Source: Paraburkholderia sp. DHOC27
Lineage (GTDB): Bacteria; Pseudomonadota; Gammaproteobacteria; Burkholderiales; Burkholderiaceae
Direction: 5' to 3'
Length of the DNA stretch: 64,000 nt
Assembly (NCBI RefSeq): GCF_003429005.1
Contig: NZ_QVQV01000001.1
Coordinates: 1,598,903 to 1,662,902, forward strand
Part shown: piece after piece, positions 35,565 to 44,479 of the stretch
Position numbering within the stretch: the stretch's first letter is position 1
Layout: the number at the start of each line of letters is the position of its first letter
Position numbers and translations under genes: made by a program
Notes under the pieces: generated by a model
Database searches by the model: none
What the model was told of the DNA's origin: nothing
What the model saw: the letters and a program-made list of their open reading frames with translations, nothing else

Positions 35565-35765
35565 TTACGAATTCGTTTCTCTGTAAGGTTGCTGCAGGCA
35601 TCGATAAAGACGCCAGAAAAATATCAGAACCTGAGAGAAAGTCCGAGTACTCCAATATATCCAATAACCGAGGGCAGAAATCGCACTAAGCGCAATAAGC
35701 ACTGTCAGTAAACGATAGCGCGCGCGTTGGCAGGACAATGCGCGCGTCATCGCCAAGATCAACAC
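35565..35765 (-). CDS. possible small membrane protein, 66 aa
   Basis: The minus-strand frame starts at GTG (35763-35765) or the internal ATG at 35748-35750. It has two hydrophobic stretches (YRLLTVLIALSAISALGYW and FSQVLIFFWRLYRCL) and a basic N-terminus. The local sequence is markedly AT-richer than its neighbours. No ribosome binding site is convincing and no family is recognised; it may be a chance frame. Confidence 0.35.
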   Translation of the reverse strand: MLILAMTRALSCQRARYRLLTVLIALSAISALGYWIYWSTRTFSQVLIFFWRLYRCLQQPYRETNS

Positions 35766-35972
35766 GGCCGGAGCCTGTTACCGGCAAGCGCCTCACGAAT
35801 TATTTCTGATTTATTTTTCACCGCTGTGTGTTCTATTGACGTACCCGAGCGCCAGTCGATCGACGTCGATAGCGACACACACGGTGCACCGCATCTACTC
35901 AAACAAACATCGAAGTCACGCGGGCCTCGGCATCCAGCTGGATGAATTCTTATTTCAAGAACAGGAGGCGTC

Positions 35973-37025
35973 ATGCAATCTGCATGCAAGCGGCTTCGCC
36001 GTGTGCACTTCGGTCACCGGGCCATCATCGTTTTCTCCCTGCTTTCATCTTTCACAGTACAGGCCGTCGCCGAAGACAAGTTCGAGGTGCGAGATCTCGG
36101 CACGCTCTCGGGTTATACCAGTCAGGCTTCGAGCCTCAACGAGCGCGGCCAGGCAGCCGGCTTTTCGAACGTCGCGGATCAGAACCAGCACGCCACCCTG
36201 TATGAGGGCGGCAAGGTCATTGATCTGGGTACGCTGCCCGGCGGCCTCAATGCCGCGGCCGACGGGATCAACGATCGAGGCCAGGTGATAGGGTGGTCGG
36301 CCGTTGGCGGTAACGAGCAGGCCATTATCAACGAGCACGCGTTTCTGTATGAACACGGCGAGATGATCGACCTCGGCACGCTGCCCAATGGCCACACCAG
36401 CATAGCGAACGGCATCAACGATCGTGGCCAGGTGGTGGGGTGGGCGCTCAATGCACTCACGGATACGCGGGCCGTGCTGTTTGAAAAAGGCAAGGTCATC
36501 GAGCTGGGCACGCTGCCCGGCGGCTACTTCAGTGCGGCCTATGCGATCAACGATCGCGGCCAGGTGGTGGGCTGGTCCACCAGCGCCACCTCGGGTAACG
36601 ACCACGCGTTTATCTACGACCACGGCGAGATGCACGACCTCGGCACGCTGCCCGGTGGCAATAGCAGCGACGCGTTCGGACTCAACAATCGCGGTCAGGT
36701 GGTCGGCCAGTCGCTCGTCGCCAACGGATACGAGCACGCTTTTCTCTACGACCACGGCGAGATGATCGACCTGGGCACGCTACCCGGCGGCAACCTGAGC
36801 ATGGCATTCGGCATCAACGATCGCGGCCAGATAGTCGGTCAGTCAACCGATGCAAGCGGAAACTTTCGCGCCTTCCTGTATGAACACGGCAAGATGATCG
36901 ATCTCGGCATGCTGCCGGGCGGCAACACCAGCACGGCGACCTCGATCAATGAACGCGGTGAGATTGGCGGCTACTCGGGCACACCGTTTACGCCGTGGCA
37001 CGCCGCTATCTGGACGCGCAAATGA
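35973..37025 (+). CDS. HAF-repeat secreted protein
   Basis: This 350-residue protein has an N-terminal signal (basic stretch then IIVFSLLSSFTVQAVAE) and seven repeats of about 45 residues of the form DLGTLPGG...A.GINDRGQVVGWS....HAFLY..GEM. This is the extracellular HAF-repeat family, named for its His-Ala-Phe triplet, of unknown function and probably folding as a beta-propeller or beta-helix. The repeats are also clear at DNA level, so recombination could change their number. ACAGGAGGCGTC precedes the ATG. Confidence 0.85.
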   Translation: MQSACKRLRRVHFGHRAIIVFSLLSSFTVQAVAEDKFEVRDLGTLSGYTSQASSLNERGQAAGFSNVADQNQHATLYEGGKVIDLGTLPGGLNAAADGINDRGQVIGWSAVGGNEQAIINEHAFLYEHGEMIDLGTLPNGHTSIANGINDRGQVVGWALNALTDTRAVLFEKGKVIELGTLPGGYFSAAYAINDRGQVVGWSTSATSGNDHAFIYDHGEMHDLGTLPGGNSSDAFGLNNRGQVVGQSLVANGYEHAFLYDHGEMIDLGTLPGGNLSMAFGINDRGQIVGQSTDASGNFRAFLYEHGKMIDLGMLPGGNTSTATSINERGEIGGYSGTPFTPWHAAIWTRK

Positions 37026-37227
37026 CGGCTGCCGGTTGCCCACGGTAGCGGGCAAGGGTAGAGGGTTTGGCATGGGCTGTAGCGCGCGAACGTCCATGCC
37101 ATTCGACTCAGAACCATAAAGTTTTCCTGATTTCTTTCCGTTAACTTGTCAGCCCATTGGGCCTGGAGTTTTTTGCGTAGAATGCGCCTGCCAACGCGAT
37201 ACCCGGCGTAGAACTCTTTCATTTGCG

Positions 37228-38403
37228 ATGCACGTCGATCTTCTTACCCTTTATTTCCTTGCGATCGGAACGCTCTTCGCCAGTTCCGGCATGACGCTCT
37301 GGGAACGACGGGCGCATCCCATGCGCAGCAGGGTACTCACGATTCTGGCAGCAGGCTACGCCACGCTCGCCATTGGCTGTGCCACGGTAACAGTCCGCCA
37401 CTTCCTGCCCGGTGCGGCCGGCTCGGCGATAAGCAATCTGGTGCTCGTCAGCGGGTATCTGTTGATCCTGCACGGCGTCGCATCATCGAGCGGCCGGCAG
37501 TATCGGAACGGTTCTGTCGCGCTGCTCATCCTGCTGGCGCTCACATGGGTCGCGGCCGGGACGCGTTGGGAAGATGCAGTGTGGTACTACGCCAGCGCGA
37601 TTCCTATTGCGCTGGCTAGCGGCGTGACGTCGTATGAACTGCTGCGCGGCGATGGCCATAAAGTCAGCCAGTCACGGCACATCGCCGTGTGGGTGACGGG
37701 CATCCACGCGCTCCTGTACGCTGCCAGAGCCAGTATCTTGCCGTTGTTGGCTGCCCGCTACGGGCGGCCGCTGGTCGCGGTGGCCAGCGAAATGACCATG
37801 TACGAAGGCGTGCTGTATTCGGTGATTCTGCCGATGACCTTGTTAAAGCAGATTCGCGAGGAAACCCACGACAGGCTGCTGCTGGAATCGCAAACGGATT
37901 ATCTGACGCGCCTCGGCAATCGCAGATGGTTCTTCGAAGAGGGCGCGCGTGTCATCGGCGACGAGACGCGAAACGGGCCGATTTGCCTCCTCGCGTTCGA
38001 TCTCGATCACTTCAAGAGAATCAACGATCAATACGGTCACAAGACGGGCGATGAAGTGCTACGGGTATTCGGCGAAATTGCCCGCAGCGTGATGAAATCC
38101 GATGCGATTCTCGCGCGTATCGGCGGAGAGGAGTTTGCTGCTTTGCTTCCCGGCCACGATGCGCGTAGTGCCAGAGAAGTGGGCGAGTCTTTCGCCAGGC
38201 GTTTCGCGGAGACAATCCCACGCAGCATCGATGGCGTGGCAATACGCGCGACGGTGAGCATCGGACTCGCGCAACTCGGCTCTGAAGCGCCCACGCTTGC
38301 CGACCTGCTGGCCGCCGCTGATATGGCTTTGTACAGCGCGAAGGCGCTCGGCGGCAATCGGGTCGTCCTGGCGCCGACTGCGTCGCGCTCCGAAATCGCC
38401 TGA
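37228..38403 (+). CDS. membrane-bound diguanylate cyclase (GGDEF)
   Basis: This 391-residue protein has seven or so hydrophobic segments over residues 1-205 and a C-terminal GGDEF domain (about 225-385). The active-site motif is GGEEF (299-303), preceded by FDLDHFKRINDQYGHKTGDEVL, so it should make c-di-GMP from GTP. I see no clear RxxD inhibitory site before the active site. It has no EAL domain. CGCCTG-AAGA-CAGGCG forms a small hairpin over its stop codon (38397-38412). Confidence 0.9.
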   Translation: MHVDLLTLYFLAIGTLFASSGMTLWERRAHPMRSRVLTILAAGYATLAIGCATVTVRHFLPGAAGSAISNLVLVSGYLLILHGVASSSGRQYRNGSVALLILLALTWVAAGTRWEDAVWYYASAIPIALASGVTSYELLRGDGHKVSQSRHIAVWVTGIHALLYAARASILPLLAARYGRPLVAVASEMTMYEGVLYSVILPMTLLKQIREETHDRLLLESQTDYLTRLGNRRWFFEEGARVIGDETRNGPICLLAFDLDHFKRINDQYGHKTGDEVLRVFGEIARSVMKSDAILARIGGEEFAALLPGHDARSAREVGESFARRFAETIPRSIDGVAIRATVSIGLAQLGSEAPTLADLLAAADMALYSAKALGGNRVVLAPTASRSEIA

Positions 38404-38438
38404 AGACAGGCGCGTTCGCGCGGCCGCCTCACCCACAC

Positions 38439-39152
38439 CTAGCTGGCAAATTGCCGTCCCACGAAGTCGATATGCGCCAGCATGGCTTGCTGAGCCGCAT
38501 CCGGATTCCGTTCACGTACCGCAAAGTAGATGGATTCGTGCTGGCGCATGCGCATGGCCGACTGCACGGCCGCGTTGGCGTTGTTCGCCGTGGCGTCGAA
38601 GGTGTTCGCGGCAATGTGGTCACGCAGCATCGTGATGACGCTTGCGTAGAACTGCCCGAGCATGCGGTTGTGAGCCGCCGTGGTGAGGGTGGCGTGGAAT
38701 TCTCCGTCCATCCTGGCCTCAGCGTCGATATCGCGCTCGGCGATCGCGTCGTGCATCCGGGCGAGCAGGGATTCGAGTCTGTGCAGTTCATCCGGTGTCG
38801 AGCGTTGTGCCGCGAAACGCGCGGCCGCGCATTCGAACACCATCCGAAATTCGAGCGTTTCTTCGCGCAACGGCGGATGCTCGGCGATCAGCTGTAGCCA
38901 GGGTGATGCCAGCGTAGCGGATTGCCGCTGGATCACGTAGACGCCGCTGCCAGGCCGCGTTTCGAGCGTGCCTTTGCTCACGAGGTGCCGGATTGCCTCG
39001 CGCACGGTAGGCCGCGACACACCGAATTGTTCGGCAAGCGTCCGCTCTGCCGGCAAACGCGCAGAAACCGCCCAGCTGCCGTCGAGCAGCTTGTCCTCCA
39101 TTTGCCGTACCACTCCGTCGAGGACGCCGGAAGAAAGCCTGTGAAATCCCAT
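38439..39152 (-). CDS. FadR/GntR-family regulator of the hexonate genes
   Basis: This 237-residue regulator has a winged HTH (LPAERTLAEQFGVSRPTVREAIRHLVSKGTLETRPGSGVYV) and an FCD ligand domain with metal-ligand Asp/His positions (about 90-230). It resembles UxuR/ExuR-type hexuronate repressors. It is divergent from the dehydratase-KdgT genes, and a matching operator lies 16 bases from its start. The inferred inducer is a hexonate or hexuronate. Confidence 0.9.
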   Translation of the reverse strand: MGFHRLSSGVLDGVVRQMEDKLLDGSWAVSARLPAERTLAEQFGVSRPTVREAIRHLVSKGTLETRPGSGVYVIQRQSATLASPWLQLIAEHPPLREETLEFRMVFECAAARFAAQRSTPDELHRLESLLARMHDAIAERDIDAEARMDGEFHATLTTAAHNRMLGQFYASVITMLRDHIAANTFDATANNANAAVQSAMRMRQHESIYFAVRERNPDAAQQAMLAHIDFVGRQFAS

Positions 39153-39167
39153 ACCTGTATCGAGCGG

Positions 39168-39182
39168 ATTGGCCTGACCAAT
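39168..39182. promoter_or_regulatory. probable operator for the FadR-type regulator
   Basis: ATTGG-CCTGA-CCAAT is a perfect 5-bp dyad with the TTGGT-N-ACCAA look of FadR-subfamily operators (UxuR, LldR, PdhR). It lies between the divergent regulator and dehydratase genes. Confidence 0.65.
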
Positions 39183-39282
39183 TTGTGCGAGGCCAGCAGA
39201 GAACGGACTATTGCCGGGATCGAACAGCGCAACCCGGTATCAAGATCGTGGGCCTGTTCGTCCCCACATATCAGGAGAAAAC

Positions 39283-40812
39283 ATGGCGCATTCTACTTCA
39301 CTGGTTATCCGGCTGCACGCTGACGACGACGTCGCCATTGCGCGCGGACCCATCGCCGCCGGCACGACCCTCCACGAAGCCGGTGACATTGTCACCCGCG
39401 CGGATATTCCGGGCGCGCACAAGGTCGCGTTGCGCTCACTCAAGGTGGGCGACGCCGTACGACGCTATGGGCAGATCATCGGTTTCGTCACGCAGCCGAT
39501 CGAAGCGGGCGACCACGTGCACACGCAAAACGTGTCGATGGGCGATTTCGCCCGCGATTACGCCTTTGGCGAGGACATGAAGGCAGTCGTGCCAGCAGCG
39601 GAAACGCGCACGTTCATGGGCTTCCGTCGTGCGGATGGTCGCGTGGCGACGCGCAACTATATCGGCGTGGTGAGCACGGTGAACTGCTCGGCGACGGTGA
39701 CCAAACTCGTCTCGCAGCATTTCTCCGCGCCCGGCAAGCTGGATGCTTTCCCCAACGTAGACGGCATCGTACCGGTCACGCACAGCTTCGGCTGCTGTAT
39801 CGACCACAACGGCGAGGGCGTACAGCAGTTGCGTCGCACGATTGGTGGATTTATCCGTCATCCGAATTTTGCAGGCGTGCTCGTCATTGGGCTGGGTTGC
39901 GAAGCGAACCAGATGGGCGCGTTGTTTATCGCCGAAGGTGTCGAGCCGAGCGCCGCGATGGTGCCGCTCGTCATCCAGGAGCAGGGCGGCACGCAAAAGA
40001 CAGTCGACGCTGCCATCGCCGCCATTGAAAAGATGCTGCCGGTGGCCAATGAGGTCAAGCGCGAGCCGCTGCCCATCTCCTATCTCAACATTGCCTTGCA
40101 GTGCGGCGGCTCCGATGGTTACTCGGGCATCACGGCGAATCCGGCGCTCGGCGCGGCAGTCGATCTGCTGGTGCAGCACGGCGGCACGGCCATCCTCAGC
40201 GAGACACCGGAAATTTACGGCGCGGAGCATCTGTTGACGCGCCGTGCGGTGACCCCGGAAGTCGGCCAGAAGATCGTCGAGCGGATTCACTGGTGGGAAA
40301 GCTACGCGGAGCGCGAGAAGGGCAGCATCGACAACAACCCGACGCCCGGCAACAAGGCCGGTGGTCTCACGACGATTCTCGAGAAATCGCTCGGCGCCGT
40401 GGCCAAGAGCGGATCGACGCCGCTCACGGGCGTGTTCCGCTACGCCGAGCCGATCGACACCAAGGGCCTCGTGTTCATGGACGCGCCGGGCTACGACCCG
40501 ATGGGCGCCACCGGCCAGATCGCGAGCGGCGCGAATCTCGTGTTGTTCACGACGGGACGCGGCTCGTGTTTCGGCGCTAAGCCGGCGCCGTCCATCAAGC
40601 TCGCAACCAACACGAAGATGTACACGCGCATGATCGACGACATGGATATCAACTGCGGCGACATCATGGACGGCGCGGTGACGGTCGAGCAGAAAGGCCG
40701 TGAGATCTTCGAGTTGATCATCAAGATTGCCTCCGGCGACGAAAGCAAGAGCGAGCAACTCGGCGTCGGTAACGAGGAATTCGTCCCCTGGATGATCGGC
40801 GCGCAGATGTAA
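39283..40812 (+). CDS. altronate/galactarate-type dehydratase (UxaA/GarD family)
   Basis: This 509-residue Fe-dependent sugar-acid dehydratase has an N-terminal SAF domain (about residues 1-90, IRLHADDDVAIARGPIAAGTTL) and the catalytic domain with GCCIDHNGEG, VIGLGCEANQ, LQCGGSDGYSGITANPALG, NPTPGNKAGGLTTILEKSLGAVAKSG and FTTGRGS. It is expected to make 2-keto-3-deoxygluconate from altronate (UxaA) or the keto-deoxy acid from galactarate (GarD). The KDG permease next to it favours the former. The start at 39283 (AGGAGAAAAC upstream) gives the correct N-terminus. Confidence 0.85.
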   Translation: MAHSTSLVIRLHADDDVAIARGPIAAGTTLHEAGDIVTRADIPGAHKVALRSLKVGDAVRRYGQIIGFVTQPIEAGDHVHTQNVSMGDFARDYAFGEDMKAVVPAAETRTFMGFRRADGRVATRNYIGVVSTVNCSATVTKLVSQHFSAPGKLDAFPNVDGIVPVTHSFGCCIDHNGEGVQQLRRTIGGFIRHPNFAGVLVIGLGCEANQMGALFIAEGVEPSAAMVPLVIQEQGGTQKTVDAAIAAIEKMLPVANEVKREPLPISYLNIALQCGGSDGYSGITANPALGAAVDLLVQHGGTAILSETPEIYGAEHLLTRRAVTPEVGQKIVERIHWWESYAEREKGSIDNNPTPGNKAGGLTTILEKSLGAVAKSGSTPLTGVFRYAEPIDTKGLVFMDAPGYDPMGATGQIASGANLVLFTTGRGSCFGAKPAPSIKLATNTKMYTRMIDDMDINCGDIMDGAVTVEQKGREIFELIIKIASGDESKSEQLGVGNEEFVPWMIGAQM

Positions 40813-40821
40813 GAACACCTC

Positions 40822-40863
40822 CCGGTTAGACCTAACCGGACTCTCGCGGGCTGTTCGGCCCGC
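40822..40863. other. two tandem hairpins between dehydratase and kdgT
   Basis: CCGGTTAG-AC-CTAACCGG (40822-40839) is a perfect 8-bp dyad. GCGGGC-TGTTCG-GCCCGC (40846-40863) follows. Neither has a T-run. They could be an operator plus an mRNA processing or attenuation element that sets a different level for KdgT. Confidence 0.55.
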
Positions 40864-40943
40864 ATCCCTTGCAGGTAATACGAAAAACGGCAGCGCGCCT
40901 GGGTCACGAACCTGGGGGTGCTGACCGGTGGAGACGATGTGCA

Positions 40944-41936
40944 ATGAAGATCAAGGAAACCATCGAGAAATTTCCTGGCGGGATGATGGTGATTCCGCTG
41001 CTGTGGGGCAGCCTGCTCAACACGTTTTTTCCCAACGTCCTCACCATCGGCAGTTTCTCCACCTCACTCGCGCACGGCGCGCTACCCATTCTCGCGGCCT
41101 TCTTCGTTTGCATGGGCGCGGAAATCCAGTTGAAGACGGCGCCGCGCGCCTTGAAAAATGGCGCGGCCATTACGCTCGCCAAGCTGGCGAGCGGCGTCGC
41201 GATCGGCCTGCTCGTCAACTTTCTGTTCAAGGGCCGTCCCATCTTTGGTCTGTCCAGCATGGCGATCATCGCGGCCATGACCAATGCGAACATGGGTCTT
41301 TACGCGGCACTGACCAAGCAGTTCGGCGATGAGGTGGACCGCGGCGCGCTCGCGGTTTTGTCCATTCTGGAAGGGCCGTTCCTGACGATGCTCGCGCTCG
41401 GCGTATCGGGGCTCGCGAAGATTCCCTTCATCGATCTGATCGCCACGATCCTGCCCATTCTGATTGGCATGTTGCTGGGCAATCTCGATCGCGACATGCG
41501 CGCTTTCCTGAAGTCGGGCAGCGACCTGCTGATTCCTTTCTTCGCCTTCGGTCTGGGTGCGCAGATCAATCTTCACGCGATCCTGGGCGCGGGCATGTCG
41601 GGCGTGCTGCTCGGGCTGGTGACGCTGATTGTTGGCGGTGCGTTCAATCTGATTGCGTCGCGGCTGGCGGGAGGGTCGGGCGTGGCCGGCGTGGCCGTCT
41701 CTACCACGGCGGGCAATGCCGTGGCGACACCGACCGCGATCGCCGCCGTCGATCCGCATCTGGCTTCGCTCGTCGCCATCGCGACGCCGCAAATCGCGGC
41801 TTCGACGATCGTGACCTCGTTGCTCGCGCCGTTTCTCACTGCGTTGTATGCGAAGTACAGCGCGAAGGGGAAGCCGAAAGCGACGGGAGAAGAACGGGTG
41901 GTTGGGACGATGGTGGAACAGGTGGAGCGGGTTTAG
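40944..41936 (+). CDS. kdgT: 2-keto-3-deoxygluconate permease KdgT
   Basis: This 330-residue inner-membrane symporter of the KdgT family has about ten hydrophobic helices. The opening [28 protein letters not shown] and [19 protein letters not shown] are typical. It imports KDG with a proton. The ATG at 40944 is chosen by homology; the frame is open 75 bases further up. It belongs to the regulator-dehydratase unit and implies that a KDG kinase/aldolase is encoded elsewhere. Confidence 0.9.
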   Translation: MKIKETIEKFPGGMMVIPLLWGSLLNTFFPNVLTIGSFSTSLAHGALPILAAFFVCMGAEIQLKTAPRALKNGAAITLAKLASGVAIGLLVNFLFKGRPIFGLSSMAIIAAMTNANMGLYAALTKQFGDEVDRGALAVLSILEGPFLTMLALGVSGLAKIPFIDLIATILPILIGMLLGNLDRDMRAFLKSGSDLLIPFFAFGLGAQINLHAILGAGMSGVLLGLVTLIVGGAFNLIASRLAGGSGVAGVAVSTTAGNAVATPTAIAAVDPHLASLVAIATPQIAASTIVTSLLAPFLTALYAKYSAKGKPKATGEERVVGTMVEQVERV

Positions 41937-41962
41937 GCACTGCCGCCGTTGTTATGCGGAAA

Positions 41963-42002
41963 CCGCCGTGGCGATCGTGATTCGCTACGATTGCCACGGC
42001 GG
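41963..42002. terminator. long hairpin between convergent kdgT and anti-sigma gene
   Basis: Two 16-base arms (41963-41978 and 41987-42002) pair with a single G-T mismatch around an 8-base loop. It lies between two convergent genes and probably ends both transcripts, although neither side has a strong T-run. Confidence 0.7.
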
Positions 42003-42017
42003 CAGCAACTTCGAGTT

Positions 42018-42860
42018 TTACCCCCGCGCCGTCAACTGCGCATACACATCGTGCGACAGTTGCAGCAACTGCTTGCGGTCGATCCCGCTCGAGATCGCAT
42101 AGCCAAAATCGCCATCCACCCAGTAGAACACATTCACCGGGCCGTCCTGATACAGCTTGAACGCGGTGGTGTTCGAGTTTTCCTTGCGATGCGAGATGCA
42201 CAGCGTCACACGCTCGCCCGCTGGCCCGCGATACATGAACTGCGCCACCGGTCCATCCGCGCCGGGCAGGATGCGACCGCCGCTCAGTTCGAAGCCGCTT
42301 TTGTCGAGCATCGGCGGGTGCACGTCGGTGCCGAGCTTGTTGGCCAGATACTGCACGAACTCCTGTTCGTGATCGGCGGCGTCCATCGCGTTCGGCCGGT
42401 CCACGGCGGGCATGTAGACCACGTGCGCCACCGCGGCCTGGCGGGCGAGGCCATCCGAGGCATCCGCGCTGACAGGACGCGTATCCGAGGTCGAGGCGCC
42501 GGGCGTACCTGGGACTGCTTCGGGTACGTTCTTGCCCATCTGCGTGCCCACGCCAATGCCGACGCCTAGCACCAGCGCCGCCGCCATCCCCGCGAACTGC
42601 GGCCAGTTGGCCGCATTCAGCCAGCGCCGCTGTTTGACAGGCGCAGGCGCTTGCAGGCGCTTGGGTACCGGCTCGTTCAGCACGCGGTCGTAGCGCTCGT
42701 GGAACATGTTGTTCAGCGAGAAATAGTCGCTGACCCGCGCGGCGAGTTCCGGATTCTGCTCGAGTGCGCGCTCCACCTGCGTACGGCGCTCGTCGGATAG
42801 CGTGCCGTCCACGTAAGCATGCAATTCTTCTTCGCCAATCGGCGTGACTGGTTCGTTCAT
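42018..42860 (-). CDS. membrane anti-sigma factor
   Basis: This 280-residue protein has a cytoplasmic N-terminal anti-sigma module (EEELHAYVDGTLSDERRTQVERALEQNPELAAR), one membrane helix at about residues 85-105 (FAGMAAALVLGVGIGVGTQ) and a periplasmic domain ending GIDRKQLLQLSHDVYAQL. No His-x3-Cys-x2-Cys zinc motif is present. Its start overlaps the sigma gene's stop by four bases (ATGA), the usual coupling for an ECF sigma and its anti-sigma. A paralogue is encoded at 43681-44445. Confidence 0.85.
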   Translation of the reverse strand: MNEPVTPIGEEELHAYVDGTLSDERRTQVERALEQNPELAARVSDYFSLNNMFHERYDRVLNEPVPKRLQAPAPVKQRRWLNAANWPQFAGMAAALVLGVGIGVGTQMGKNVPEAVPGTPGASTSDTRPVSADASDGLARQAAVAHVVYMPAVDRPNAMDAADHEQEFVQYLANKLGTDVHPPMLDKSGFELSGGRILPGADGPVAQFMYRGPAGERVTLCISHRKENSNTTAFKLYQDGPVNVFYWVDGDFGYAISSGIDRKQLLQLSHDVYAQLTARG

Positions 42861-43375
42861 CGCACCACCTGTAATTTCGCTCCGGGCTGTGTGCCCGCCA
42901 TCAATGCCCTGAGCCGTTCGCGTCCGCGTGACAGGCGCGACATCACCGTGCCAATCGGAATCTCCAGCGCGAGCGCCACGTCGGCGTAGCTCATCTCCTC
43001 GAGTCCGACCAGCAGCACGACCTGGCGCTGCTCGGTGGGCAAGCGCTGCAACGCGTAGTCGAGGTCGCGCATTTCCAGTGACCGCGTCTGGTCGGACGGC
43101 ACGGCGAATTCGCTTTCCGCGACGCTGTCGTCGTCCACGGACACATGCACCGCCCGTACCGAGGCCTTGCGTACCTGGTTCGCGAACACGTTATGCATGA
43201 TCGTGAACAGCCACGCGCGCAGATCGGTGCCGGCCTGGAACAGTTCGGTGCGCCCAAGGGCGCGCTCCAGCGTGTCCTGCACCAGATCGTCGGCCAGTTC
43301 CCGGTTGTTGATCAGCGCTCTTGCGTAGCGCCGCAACCGTGGAACGTGGTCCATCAACTCATCACGGATGTCCAT
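42857..43375 (-). CDS. ECF RNA polymerase sigma factor
   Basis: This 172-residue ECF sigma consists of region 2 (about residues 10-75, LRRYARALINNRELADDLVQDTLERALG) and region 4 (about 110-160, LPTEQRQVVLLVGLEEMSYADVALALEIPIGTVMSRLSRGRERL) with an acidic linker. It is co-transcribed with its anti-sigma. A motif GGAATAAAA-N11-GTGTT occurs 67 bases before its start and again before the second anti-sigma-like gene, which suggests autoregulation. Confidence 0.93.
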   Translation of the reverse strand: MDIRDELMDHVPRLRRYARALINNRELADDLVQDTLERALGRTELFQAGTDLRAWLFTIMHNVFANQVRKASVRAVHVSVDDDSVAESEFAVPSDQTRSLEMRDLDYALQRLPTEQRQVVLLVGLEEMSYADVALALEIPIGTVMSRLSRGRERLRALMAGTQPGAKLQVVR

Positions 43376-43441
43376 TGCCCTTACCAGTGAGATATTCGGC
43401 GCGGTCCGCCGGTAGCGGCGAACGACGGCATTTCAGGTGCA

Positions 43442-43466
43442 AACACGCTAAACGGCATTTTATTCC
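43442..43466 (-). promoter_or_regulatory. ECF-type promoter of the sigma/anti-sigma operon
   Basis: On the minus strand: GGAATAAAA (43466-43458), 11 bases, GTGTT (43446-43442). GGAA-type -35 elements are typical of ECF sigmas. The same two blocks with the same spacing lie at 44480-44504. Confidence 0.7.
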
Positions 43467-43531
43467 CGCCGAATTGCCGGACGGGACATCTTCTGGCGGG
43501 GGCGGTCCGGTGAGGCTGAAAATCGGGCGGC

Positions 43532-43601
43532 CAGAGGTCGGCATTCAAAGTCCGGCACCCAGAGTCCGCCACCTAAAGGCCGGCACCCGAGGGCCGGCAC
43601 C
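43532..43601. repeat. degenerate 14-bp tandem repeat
   Basis: Five 14-bp units: CAGAGGTCGGCATT, CAAAGTCCGGCACC, CAGAGTCCGCCACC, TAAAGGCCGGCACC, CGAGGGCCGGCACC. They lie 80 bases past the stop of the anti-sigma-like gene (minus strand) and before the ECF promoter at 43442-43466. Same unit length as the stop-codon repeats elsewhere in this window, but not touching a stop codon. Confidence 0.8.
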
Positions 43602-43680
43602 TGACGCCCCAGCCACACAAACCCTCTACTTCCAACTCCGGCGCCTGTCTACGCTACCTGCGTACAAGGCCCGGGAGCGT

Positions 43681-44445
43681 TCAACGCACCGTCAGCGCGT
43701 CAGCGGCGCGCATCAGCCCGCGAGCGTCCGCAGTGCCGGCCAGCACCCAGCGCTGGCCGTGCGCGGTCCATTCCAGCAGACGCAACGATCCGACCCGATG
43801 CGCGCCCCATTGCGGCTGGGCGCGCGCGGCTGTCGCGGCGGCCGTGAGCAGCACGATCGGCTGATGCTCGGCGTTCAGATACACATATTCGGTGGCGTGC
43901 GCGAACGGTCCGAGCGTCAGCGTGCGGCGGTTGACGGGGTGCATGCCCACGGCGCTCAGGTTAGGCGCACTGGCCTCGAGGGCGGCCAGGTCCCGCGGTT
44001 CTGCAACCGCCTCACCACTTCCCGAAGCCTGCATCAACGCCATCACGGCCGCATTGTTCAGCGCCTGCTGCGATATCTGCGCCGCCGCCATCCACCCGCT
44101 TGCCGCCAGCACAGCCAGCGCTGCCACGAAAATCACGGCCATGCTCGTGCGCAGGGTGCGCAGACGTGCTGCACTGCCGCGCCATGCCAGCCATCTGCCG
44201 GCCAGCGGGCGCAGCCAGCGCCTGGCAGGGCTGCGCTCAGGCAAGGGGGTATCCGCGGGGCCGAACGAGCGCTGCATCTGCTCGTTGAGCCTGCCGTAGA
44301 AGGCCACCCGGCGTGCCTCGCCGGGACGTTTGCCCAGATAGTCGCGCAAATGCGCGGCGCGCTCCGGGGAGAGCAGGCCATCGGCATAGGCCTGGATGTC
44401 CCTTTCGGAGAGCGGCGGGTCGTGGCGGGGCGGGGTGCGGTTCAT
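43681..44445 (-). CDS. second anti-sigma-factor-like membrane protein
   Basis: This 254-residue protein has the same plan as the anti-sigma at 42018-42860: an N-terminal module (LSERDIQAYADGLLSPERAAHLRDYLGKRPGEARR), one membrane helix at about residues 100-125 (SMAVIFVAALAVLAASGWMAA) and a periplasmic domain ending with a motif (RWVLAGTADARGLMRAADAL) that parallels the other's C-terminus. No sigma gene adjoins it. It has its own copy of the GGAATAAAA-N11-GTGTT promoter. It may be an extra inhibitor of the same sigma factor. Confidence 0.75.
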   Translation of the reverse strand: MNRTPPRHDPPLSERDIQAYADGLLSPERAAHLRDYLGKRPGEARRVAFYGRLNEQMQRSFGPADTPLPERSPARRWLRPLAGRWLAWRGSAARLRTLRTSMAVIFVAALAVLAASGWMAAAQISQQALNNAAVMALMQASGSGEAVAEPRDLAALEASAPNLSAVGMHPVNRRTLTLGPFAHATEYVYLNAEHQPIVLLTAAATAARAQPQWGAHRVGSLRLLEWTAHGQRWVLAGTADARGLMRAADALTVR

Positions 44446-44479
44446 GATGTTGGCGGTTTCAAGAGTGCTTACCTGCGCT

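Noticed and set aside
38397..38412. Hairpin CGCCTG-AAGA-CAGGCG over the diguanylate cyclase stop as a terminator
   Set aside because: Only a 6-bp stem and no following T-run; too weak to list as a terminator, mentioned only in the gene entry.
39436..40944. 502-codon minus-strand frame opposite the UxaA/GarD-family gene
   Set aside because: Composition is typical of a shadow frame, with no recognisable motif, while the plus strand carries a full dehydratase.
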